DNA of 47,982 nucleotides from an uncultured Pseudomonadota bacterium (GTDB lineage: Bacteria > Pseudomonadota > Gammaproteobacteria > Steroidobacterales > Steroidobacteraceae), in the NCBI GenBank assembly GCA_903885195.1, contig CAISHQ010000004.1:1-47982 (forward strand). The letters are read 5' to 3'. A model generated the notes under the pieces. That model saw only the letters and a list, made by a program, of their open reading frames with translations, made no database searches and was not told the origin of the DNA. Of the stretch, positions 18,369 to 24,651 are shown one piece after another. Made by a program: the position numbers and the translations under genes. Each line of letters begins with the position of its first letter. Positions within the stretch are counted from its first letter, which is position 1.

Positions 18369-19322
18369 ATGCTTGCGCCCTGCATGCAAAAATCTCTTGA
18401 TGCCGTTCTGCCCCTGGCACTGCGTGACGCCGAGCGGGCGCGCCTGCTGGTCGAGTCGCTCGCCCGCAATCTCATCGGACTGAATCGCCTGTGGGTGGTG
18501 TGCCCCGATCCCGACGTGGCACAAATCCGCACCATCCTCGCGAGTGAAGCGTTACCGTTCGAGCTGCACGTCGAGCCCGAGCGCAACATCGTCCCGGAGT
18601 TCGCACTCAAGATCCGCATGAGCGGCTGGTTCCGCCAGCAACTCATCAAACTCGCAAGCTTCGAGCACGTCACCGAGGGGCTGTATCTCACGCTCGATGC
18701 CGACGTGCTCTGCACACGGCGCGTCACCGTCGCCGAACTCATCGGCGATGGTCGCGGTGCCTGCGTGTCCTTTCCCGACGAGACCTTCCGCTACTGGTAC
18801 GAGCGCATCGAGCAGGTGCTGCGGATTCGTATCCCGAAGGGTCAGGGCTGCCACAACGTGACGCCCGCCTTGCTGCACACCGGGGGCATGCGCTCCCTCG
18901 CCGACGCCATCGACGAGAAGCTCGCACGCGGACAGTACTCTCGCGGCTTACGTGGCCTGAAGCAGCGCTGGTGGCTGCACCAGACCCGCGGCGATGCGCG
19001 CTATGCGCCGTGGCGCGTGTTCCTCTCGGCCGCCCGGCCGTGGACGGAGTACGCCCTGTATTTCAGTTTTCTTGAACACAGTGGTCTCTTCGACCGCTTT
19101 CATGTGCACGCCGAGCAGTGCATCTACGACAACGATTTGTCGCTCTGGCATGCCGATGAAAAGCAGATTCCCGCCGAATGGAACCCTGCCCCGGCCTTCG
19201 CCGGCCAAGGCCCCCCGTGGTTCCTGGTCGCGCAGTCCAATACCGGGATCAGCGCCGAAGCCTACCGAGAGCGTCTCGTGCCCCTGCTGCGGGGCACCGA
19301 ACACATGCCCACAAACAACTGA
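18369..19322 (+). CDS. DUF6492-like glycosyltransferase-fold protein
   Basis: 317 residues from ATG 18369; ATG 18384 (QKSLDAVLPLALRDAERARLLVESLARNLIGL) is an equally plausible start. The order LDAVLPLALRD … RLWVVCPD … then FRQQLIKLASFEHVTEGLYLTLDADVLCTRRV shows a GT-A-like fold with a DxD motif (DAD), as in proteins annotated DUF6492. Later segments include NVTPALLHTGGMRSL, PWTEYALYFSFLEHSGLFDRFH and YDNDLSLWH. The DxD suggests metal-dependent sugar-nucleotide binding. No signal peptide. The product and partner glycan are unknown. A lipoprotein gene with its own promoter follows. Confidence 0.75.
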   Translation: MLAPCMQKSLDAVLPLALRDAERARLLVESLARNLIGLNRLWVVCPDPDVAQIRTILASEALPFELHVEPERNIVPEFALKIRMSGWFRQQLIKLASFEHVTEGLYLTLDADVLCTRRVTVAELIGDGRGACVSFPDETFRYWYERIEQVLRIRIPKGQGCHNVTPALLHTGGMRSLADAIDEKLARGQYSRGLRGLKQRWWLHQTRGDARYAPWRVFLSAARPWTEYALYFSFLEHSGLFDRFHVHAEQCIYDNDLSLWHADEKQIPAEWNPAPAFAGQGPPWFLVAQSNTGISAEAYRERLVPLLRGTEHMPTNN

Positions 19323-19328
19323 TATCGT

Positions 19329-19334
19329 TATAAT
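19329..19334 (+). promoter_or_regulatory. Consensus -10 box for the lipoprotein gene
   Basis: TATAAT, an exact sigma-70 -10 hexamer, 79 bases upstream of the lipoprotein ATG; no good -35 is seen at the expected spacing. The gene has its own terminator, so it appears to be a monocistronic unit with an mRNA of about 450 bases, as expected for an abundant murein lipoprotein. Confidence 0.6.
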
Positions 19335-19413
19335 CGGCCGCTATGGGGTCGACCGAATGGCGGCCTCGGTTCCGCCAAAGCTTTTCTAGTCACTGTCAAA
19401 GAGGATTGTCACC

Positions 19414-19728
19414 ATGAAGACTCCGATCATCATCAAGATGGCTGCTGTCGTTGCCCTGGCCGGTCTGGCGGGCTGCACCGATCTCAAGCCGCTGCAGGCG
19501 CAGATCGACAGCCTGAAGACTCAGGTCTCGAGCCTGCAGACGCAGGTTGCCGCTGCCAAGAGCTCGGCTGATGCCGCCAACGGCGCCGCCGCCTCGGCCG
19601 CCTCGGCTGCCAACGGCGCGCAGTCGACCGCCAACCAGGCGCTCGCCGCTGCCCAGGCCAGCCAGTCGTGCTGCGATGCGACGAACGAGAAGATCGATCG
19701 CATGTTCAAGCGCTCGATCTCGAAGTAA
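19414..19728 (+). CDS. Lpp/OprI-type alanine-zipper outer-membrane lipoprotein
   Basis: 104-residue lipoprotein. Signal sequence MKTPIIIKMAAVVALAGLAGC with lipobox LAGC, so Cys21 is the lipidated residue; no Asp at +2 in the Lol-avoidance sense (CTDL), fitting outer-membrane delivery by the LolCDE system encoded in this window. The mature part is a heptad coiled coil (LKPLQAQIDSLKTQVSSLQTQVAAAK) followed by an Ala-rich zipper and ends FKRSISK, with a C-terminal Lys as in Braun lipoprotein, where it links to peptidoglycan. SQSCCDATNEK contains an unusual Cys pair. AGAGGA lies about ten bases before the ATG. Confidence 0.88.
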   Translation: MKTPIIIKMAAVVALAGLAGCTDLKPLQAQIDSLKTQVSSLQTQVAAAKSSADAANGAAASAASAANGAQSTANQALAAAQASQSCCDATNEKIDRMFKRSISK

Positions 19729-19755
19729 TCGCGCTAGGGAACGATCCGTTCCAGA

Positions 19756-19790
19756 AACGCCGCGTCCGTCAGGGCGCGGCGTTTTCTTTT
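19756..19790 (+). terminator. Rho-independent terminator after the lipoprotein gene
   Basis: A perfect nine-pair stem AACGCCGCG (19756-19764) / CGCGGCGTT (19775-19783) with a ten-base loop, followed by a T-rich run TTCTTTT. It lies 28 bases after the lipoprotein stop and just before the end of convergent fabH. The only clear factor-independent terminator I see in the window. Confidence 0.92.
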
Positions 19791-19800
19791 GGGCGCCCCC

Positions 19801-20778
19801 TCAGTAGCGGATCAGCGCCGAACCCCAAGTGAAGCCGCCGCCGAAGGCTTCAAGCAGCAGCAGTTCACCACGCTTGATCCGCCCCGAGCGTACGCCGGCA
19901 TCGAGCGCGAGCGGCACCGAGGCGGCAGACGTATTGCCATGCTCCTGTACCGTCAGGATCACGCGCTCGAGGGGAATGTCGAGTTTTTTCGCCGTAGCCT
20001 GGATGATTCGAATATTGGCCTGATGCGGCACGAGCCAATCGATCGCCGACTTGTCGAGGCCATTGGCGGCCAGCGTCTCATCGACGATGGAACCGAGTGA
20101 CTTCACCGCGACCTTGAACACCTCGTTGCCGGCCATGTGGATGAACATCGGCACGCGGCCTGTGGCATCCGGCGTGAAGCCCTTCGAGGGACCGACCGGA
20201 CAATAGAGCAGATCCTTGTACGCGCCATCCGAACGCAGATGGGTCGAGATGATGCCGGGCTCGTCGGCGGCCTTGAGCACCACCGCACCGCCACCATCCC
20301 CGAACAGAATCGCCGTGCCGCGATCGGTCCAATCGACGATGCGGCTCAGGGTTTCCGCACCCACGACGAGGGCGCATTTGGCATCGCCGAGGCGGACGAA
20401 CTTGTCGGCGATCGACAGCGCGTAGATGAAGCCCGAGCACGCGGCCTCGACGCCCATCGCCGGGATGTTGTGCACGCCGAGCCGCTCCTGCAGCAGCGTG
20501 CCGCAGTTCGGGAAAACTTGATCGGGCGTCGTCGTGCCAAAGACGATGAGATCCAGATCCTCCGGCACCACGCCCGCAGCTTCCATGGCGCGGCGCGCGG
20601 CCTCGAGCCCAAGATCCACCGTGGTCTGTCCCTCAGCGGCAATGTGTCGCTCACGGATGCCGGTGCGCTCGCGGATCCACTCGTCCGAGGTCTCGAACAT
20701 CTTCTCGAGATCTTGATTCGTCAACACTTTCTCGGGCAGGTAGCTGCCCGTGCCGGCAATGCGCGAATACTTCAACAT
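19801..20778 (-). CDS. fabH: 3-oxoacyl-ACP synthase III FabH
   Basis: KAS III condenses acetyl-CoA with malonyl-ACP to start fatty acid synthesis. 325 residues from ATG 20778, which overlaps the plsX stop by one base (TGATG). The catalytic triad is visible: Cys114 in [13 protein letters not shown], His in [12 protein letters not shown], and Asn in [15 protein letters not shown]. The start [25 protein letters not shown] and the end [19 protein letters not shown] are typical. Last gene of the yceD-rpmF-plsX-fabH operon; fabD and fabG, which often follow, are not in this location. Confidence 0.97.
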   Translation of the reverse strand: MLKYSRIAGTGSYLPEKVLTNQDLEKMFETSDEWIRERTGIRERHIAAEGQTTVDLGLEAARRAMEAAGVVPEDLDLIVFGTTTPDQVFPNCGTLLQERLGVHNIPAMGVEAACSGFIYALSIADKFVRLGDAKCALVVGAETLSRIVDWTDRGTAILFGDGGGAVVLKAADEPGIISTHLRSDGAYKDLLYCPVGPSKGFTPDATGRVPMFIHMAGNEVFKVAVKSLGSIVDETLAANGLDKSAIDWLVPHQANIRIIQATAKKLDIPLERVILTVQEHGNTSAASVPLALDAGVRSGRIKRGELLLLEAFGGGFTWGSALIRY

Positions 20779-21812
20779 CAATGCGTCTCTCCCGAAGCCA
20801 AGGCGAGGGTCACGTGCTCAACCAACTGCCGACGCACCGCGGTAGCGGCGATAGCGATGGCGCGAGCGAGCGCGACTCGATCGGCGCTGCCGTGGCTTTT
20901 TACCACGATGCGCCGCAGACCCACCATGACCGCACCGTTGTACTGCCGCGGATCCAGCGAACTCGACACACGGCGCAGCACCGGTCGCGCGATGAGCCCG
21001 GCGAGTTTGGCGCCTGCACTTGCGGTGAACTCCCGACGCAAGCGACCACTGATGAGACCCGCCACACCTTCCATGGTCTTCAACGCGACGTTGCCGGTGA
21101 AGCCATCGGTGACCACCACGTCCACCTCGCCGCCGAAGATATCCTGCCCCTCGACGAAGCCCCGATACTCGAAGATATTCCCAGTGCCCGAGGCCGCACG
21201 GGCGCGCAATCGCGCATGGGCGTCCTGCACGAGATCGTGTCCCTTGCTCTCCTCGGAGCCGATGTTCAGCAAACCGACGCGCGGCCGCGGGATGTCATGC
21301 ACGTCGCGCGCAACGATGGCGCCCATCACCGCGAACTGCTCGAGCTGCAGTGGCGTCGCGCGGACGTTGGCGCCGAGATCAAGGAGGTGCGTGTGACCCT
21401 GCGCGTTGGGCACTGCCGACATGATCGGTGCGCGTTCGACGTCGGGCAGGCACTTGAGCACGAAGTGTGCGATGGCGGTCAACGCGCCGGTGTTGCCGGC
21501 ACTCACTGCGGCGGCGGCACGACCTTCCTGCACCAGATCGACCGCGATGCGCATGGAAGAGTTTTTCTTGCGGCGAATGGCCTCGCGTGGCGCGTCGGTC
21601 ATGAGGATGACCTCGCTCGCCGGCACGATCTGCAATCGGTCACGAAGTTTGGGAGTGCAGCCGGCGGCGGCCAGCGTACGCTCGATCAGCGCCGCGTCGC
21701 CCACAAGCTGTAGCTGCAGTTCCGCATCGCCCGATAAAGCGAGCAGTGCCGCGGGCACGCATTCCTGTGCGCCGAGGTCGCCGCTCATCACATCGAGCGC
21801 GATGATGGTCAT
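20778..21812 (-). CDS. plsX: Phosphate acyltransferase PlsX
   Basis: Peripheral membrane enzyme that turns acyl-ACP into acyl-phosphate, the donor for PlsY in phospholipid synthesis. 344 residues. Conserved segments: [108 protein letters not shown] and [21 protein letters not shown]. The N-terminus reads [12 protein letters not shown] where ALDAMGGDxGP is usual, a small departure. It lies 50 bases after rpmF and is coupled to fabH. Confidence 0.96.
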   Translation of the reverse strand: MTIIALDVMSGDLGAQECVPAALLALSGDAELQLQLVGDAALIERTLAAAGCTPKLRDRLQIVPASEVILMTDAPREAIRRKKNSSMRIAVDLVQEGRAAAAVSAGNTGALTAIAHFVLKCLPDVERAPIMSAVPNAQGHTHLLDLGANVRATPLQLEQFAVMGAIVARDVHDIPRPRVGLLNIGSEESKGHDLVQDAHARLRARAASGTGNIFEYRGFVEGQDIFGGEVDVVVTDGFTGNVALKTMEGVAGLISGRLRREFTASAGAKLAGLIARPVLRRVSSSLDPRQYNGAVMVGLRRIVVKSHGSADRVALARAIAIAATAVRRQLVEHVTLALASGETH

Positions 21813-21862
21813 GATGGCTGCTCCGCGGGGGAGCCGGCGGCGCCGAATGCGCCGCGCGCGGG

Positions 21863-22057
21863 TCAGCTCGAGGCTTCTTCGTCGGCTGGCTTTTCGATCA
21901 CGCGCTTGCCGCGATAGAAACCATCCGGCGTGATGCGATGACGGAAGTGCGTCTCACCCGACTGCGGATCGACCGACAGGGCGGGCTTGGCGAGGCGATC
22001 GTGCACCCGGCGCATGCCGCGGGTGGACGGCGTTCGGCGACTTTTCTGGACTGGCAT
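21863..22057 (-). CDS. rpmF: 50S ribosomal protein L32
   Basis: 64-residue large-subunit protein beginning [22 protein letters not shown], then [28 protein letters not shown]. It is of the zinc-independent type: none of the four Cys of the zinc-ribbon form is present. The acidic tail [10 protein letters not shown] is slightly longer than usual. It sits between yceD and plsX, a conserved arrangement in proteobacteria. Confidence 0.97.
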   Translation of the reverse strand: MPVQKSRRTPSTRGMRRVHDRLAKPALSVDPQSGETHFRHRITPDGFYRGKRVIEKPADEEASS

Positions 22058-22097
22058 CTCGGACTCCTGACTAATTCTTTCGTTCGGGCGAACTCTC

Positions 22098-22622
22098 TCA
22101 CTTACCGCGTTTCAGGAGCTCGCCCAGCCCCGCAAACGGCCGTTGTGCAGCCTCTTCTTCCGCCTGCGGCGCGGCGGCCTCAGCCGCTACCCCGCACTGG
22201 CGGACATCTTCGTGTCGCGGCACCAGCGGCGCCGCGAGCAACAACTCTTCCTCGACGAGTTCGCTCAAGGCGACTCGCCCGTCCGGCGCGAGCGTGGGCT
22301 CAAGTCCCATCTCGTTGCCTTCACCGACGTCGGCCTTGGCCGGGTCGGTAACGAGCCACAGCGTCGAGTGCGTATCGCACTCGACCCACACCGGCTGCAG
22401 ACACCGCTGACAGCGCAGCGGTACGCGTGCCTGGACGCTGATCCGTGCGACCGGCTGACCTCGCTCGCGCGCAAAATCGATGCGGGCGTGGGCGTGACCT
22501 TCCAGACGCGCAAGATCGTCGGCTAGCCGCGGCAGGCTGGCCAGTGGCACATCGCCTTCACGCGACTCACCCACGTCAGCCAGACGTTCGACATCAACAG
22601 GACGTGTCCAGTCGGCCGGCAT
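22098..22622 (-). CDS. yceD: YceD/DUF177 large-subunit accumulation protein
   Basis: 174-residue YceD-family protein, almost always encoded just upstream of rpmF and linked to 23S rRNA accumulation. Seen: [52 protein letters not shown] with the CxxC, then DTHSTLWLV and the conserved acidic [26 protein letters not shown], ending [13 protein letters not shown] 22622 is chosen because the sequence from [15 protein letters not shown] fits the family; the open frame extends upstream but there it is antisense to maf. A strong promoter (22632-22660) lies so close that the transcript would be leaderless or nearly so. Confidence 0.93.
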   Translation of the reverse strand: MPADWTRPVDVERLADVGESREGDVPLASLPRLADDLARLEGHAHARIDFARERGQPVARISVQARVPLRCQRCLQPVWVECDTHSTLWLVTDPAKADVGEGNEMGLEPTLAPDGRVALSELVEEELLLAAPLVPRHEDVRQCGVAAEAAAPQAEEEAAQRPFAGLGELLKRGK

Positions 22623-22631
22623 GGGGCGCGT

Positions 22632-22660
22632 ATAATAGGGGCCACCCCCCCTCGAGTCAA
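22632..22660 (-). promoter_or_regulatory. Sigma-70 promoter for yceD-rpmF-plsX-fabH, overlapping the maf -10
   Basis: On the minus strand TTGACT (22660-22655), a 17-base spacer, and TATTAT (22637-22632). The predicted transcription start is about 22625, only a few bases from the yceD ATG at 22622. On the plus strand the same AT patch reads TATAAT (22631-22636) at a distance suitable for maf (GTG 22666), though no good plus-strand -35 is seen. The two -10 elements overlap, so the genes may share or compete for this site. Confidence 0.75.
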
Positions 22661-22665
22661 AGCAA

Positions 22666-23286
22666 GTGTCCGGTAAGCCCTTGTTTCTTCTAAACCGCCC
22701 GCTCTGGCTCGCCTCGAGCTCCCGGTACCGGCGCGAACTGCTCGGCCGGCTCGGCCACCCCTTCGAGTGGCGCGCCCCCGACATCGACGAAACACCCCTC
22801 CTGGGCGAATCGCCGAAAGCCCTGGCGAGCCGCCTGGCCCTCGCCAAGGCAAAGACCCTCGCGCACGATGAGCCCCGCGCCCTGATCATCGGCTCGGACC
22901 AGGTCTGTGCGCTCGGCGACGATTGCCTCGGCAAGCCGGCCTCCCCGGCAGCACAGGCCGAGATGCTGGCCCGGCTCTCAGGCCGTCGCGTCACCTTCTT
23001 CACCGCCGTCGCCGTGGTCGGCATCGAAGCGGGCCTGTGGCAACAGCACGTCGATGAGACCCATTGCGAGTTCCGACAACTCTCGCGCGCCGAGATCGCC
23101 GCCTATGTGGCCGCCGAGCCTGCGACCGACTGCGCGGGCGGGTTCAAATGCGAGGGTCTCGGCATCAGTCTGCTCGAGCGCATGCACAGTGACGATCCGA
23201 CGGCGATCATCGGCCTGCCGCTGATCTGGCTGGCACGCAGCCTGCGGCCGTTCAGCGCTCCCGGCTCTTCCAGCGCGACGGCCTGA
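22666..23286 (+). CDS. Maf-family nucleotide pyrophosphatase (YceF-like)
   Basis: 206-residue Maf/HAM1-fold house-cleaning enzyme that hydrolyses modified nucleoside triphosphates; its place beside yceD and rluC matches the YceF (m7GTP pyrophosphatase) subgroup. Seen: LWLASSSRYRRELLGRLGHPFEWRAPDIDE, ALASRLALAKAKTLAHDEPRALIIGSDQV with the conserved Asp, LGKPASPAAQAEMLARLSGRRVTFFTAVAV, and AGGFKCEGLGISLLERMHSDDPTAIIGLPL. The start is GTG 22666 with no strong ribosome site. The last 35 bases overlap convergent rluC. Confidence 0.93.
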   Translation: MSGKPLFLLNRPLWLASSSRYRRELLGRLGHPFEWRAPDIDETPLLGESPKALASRLALAKAKTLAHDEPRALIIGSDQVCALGDDCLGKPASPAAQAEMLARLSGRRVTFFTAVAVVGIEAGLWQQHVDETHCEFRQLSRAEIAAYVAAEPATDCAGGFKCEGLGISLLERMHSDDPTAIIGLPLIWLARSLRPFSAPGSSSATA

Positions 23287-24313
23287 GCGGCGGCGGCTTC
23301 TTCGCGTGAGCGAGCTGATCGATCACGCGCGCAAGTTCGCTCGGTAGCGGTGCGTTCACGCTGAATTCCGTGCCGCGATCAGGCCAGGTGAACGAGAGGC
23401 TCGAGGCATGCAGGAACATGCGTTCCAGCCCGAACTCGCGCATCTGCTCGTTGAACTCCTGATCGCCGTACTTGGGATCTCCCGCGACCGGGTGACCGGC
23501 GTACGCGGCATGCACGCGGATCTGGTGCGTTCGACCGGTGAGGATCGACACCTCGAGCAGACTCGCGATGCGTCCGAACGCCTGCACCGGACGGAAGTCG
23601 CTGGTCGCCTCCTTGCCGCCCGCCATCACCTTGACGGTGCGTTCGCCGCCGACTCGCAGATCGGTACGTAGCGGCGCGTCGATGCGCTTCTTGCCCAGTT
23701 GCCAACTGCCGCGCACCAGCACGAGGTAGCGCTTCTCGAAGCCCTCCCCCTCGCGCAGCCCCGCATGCAGCATCCGCAGCACCGCAGGCTTGCGCGCCAC
23801 GAGCAGCACACCACTCGTGTCGCGATCGAGGCGGTGCACGAGCTCAAGTGAGTCGCTTTCATCGGGCCGCGCCGCGCGCAACGCCTCGATGACGCCAAAA
23901 CTGAGGCCGCTGCCGCCATGCACGGCAAGACCCGCGGGCTTATTGATGACGAGCAATCGCTCATCCTCGTGGATGATGGCCGAGGTCACCGTCTGCAGCA
24001 GTGAGGCGGGTACCCGGGGTGCCCGCGACGCAGCCCCCGAGGCGGGAGCTGCCGCCACCTCGAGCTGTACGGGCGGCAGTCGCACGTCATCGCCGCTCGC
24101 AAGGCGAGTGTCGATGCTCGCCCGCTTGCCATTGACCCGGACCTCACCCTTGCGCACCAGCCGATACAGCCGCGTGCGCGGCAACACCGGGTACTGCCGG
24201 GTGAGAAAACGATCGAGGCGACTGCCGGCATCGTCCTCGCCCACCGTGACGTGCCGCACAGGCGACTTCGCGGAGCTTTTCGTAACGTCTTGTTTTTCCA
24301 TGGGCTTTGACAT
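23252..24313 (-). CDS. rluC: 23S rRNA pseudouridine synthase RluC
   Basis: RluA-family synthase; 353 residues. N-terminal S4 RNA-binding domain (GSRLDRFLTRQYPVLPRTRLYRLVRKGEVRVNGKRASIDTRLASGD), an Ala/Pro linker, then the catalytic domain: LLVINKPAGLAVHGGSGLSFGVIEALRA, HRLDRDTSGVLLVARKP with the catalytic Asp, FEKRYLVLVRG, LLEVSILTGRTHQIRVHAAYAGHPVAGDPKYGD. The neighbourhood, divergent from rne, is the classic rluC position, so modification of the three RluC sites (955, 2504, 2580 in E. coli numbering) is the expected role. ATG 24313. Confidence 0.93.
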   Translation of the reverse strand: MSKPMEKQDVTKSSAKSPVRHVTVGEDDAGSRLDRFLTRQYPVLPRTRLYRLVRKGEVRVNGKRASIDTRLASGDDVRLPPVQLEVAAAPASGAASRAPRVPASLLQTVTSAIIHEDERLLVINKPAGLAVHGGSGLSFGVIEALRAARPDESDSLELVHRLDRDTSGVLLVARKPAVLRMLHAGLREGEGFEKRYLVLVRGSWQLGKKRIDAPLRTDLRVGGERTVKVMAGGKEATSDFRPVQAFGRIASLLEVSILTGRTHQIRVHAAYAGHPVAGDPKYGDQEFNEQMREFGLERMFLHASSLSFTWPDRGTEFSVNAPLPSELARVIDQLAHAKKPPPLRPSRWKSRER

Positions 24314-24651
24314 ACTCTTGGACCGTCCTGGCGCGTAGCGTCAAGGGCGTCAGCGCGGCAACCACCCCTAAGTGGGCGCCGCATGTTAGTTGGTCCTCGG
24401 CAACGAGGCCATCGAATCCGGCCGATAGTCGCTGCGTCACCCGACGCGCCGTCGGTTGACAGTACCCACTTTGACCACTCGCGCGAATTTTCCAAAGACT
24501 AACGTGATTTACTTCCTCGTCAGCCTGTTCGCGCACCAAATCAAAGCATTGGTTCTGCCCGCTCGCCCGCAGCCCCCGCTGCGGCGCCGGGCGGTGTCCC
24601 TGTGGACGACCGCTGGATCACTATCGGCCCCATCCTGGAGATTTGGGGCTC
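24314..24651 (+). other. rluC-rne intergenic region / RNase E leader
   Basis: 338 bases without a credible gene between the divergent starts of rluC and rne. It should hold both promoters and the rne 5' leader; in E. coli a long rne leader mediates autoregulation by RNase E. Seen here: TTGACA (24456) and TTGACC (24471), possible -35 elements without a good -10; a seven-pair hairpin CCGCAGC-CCCC-GCTGCGG at 24567-24584 flanked by C/G-rich arms; and GGAG (24637-24640) before the rne ATG. No T-run follows the hairpin, so it is not a standard terminator. Confidence 0.55.

Noticed and set aside
20137-21396. 419-codon plus-strand frame across fabH and plsX
   Set aside because: Antisense shadow of two conserved enzymes with intact motifs.
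24456-24500. Sigma-70 promoter for rne from TTGACA or TTGACC
   Set aside because: No acceptable -10 at 16-18 bases from either; kept only as a note in the leader entry.
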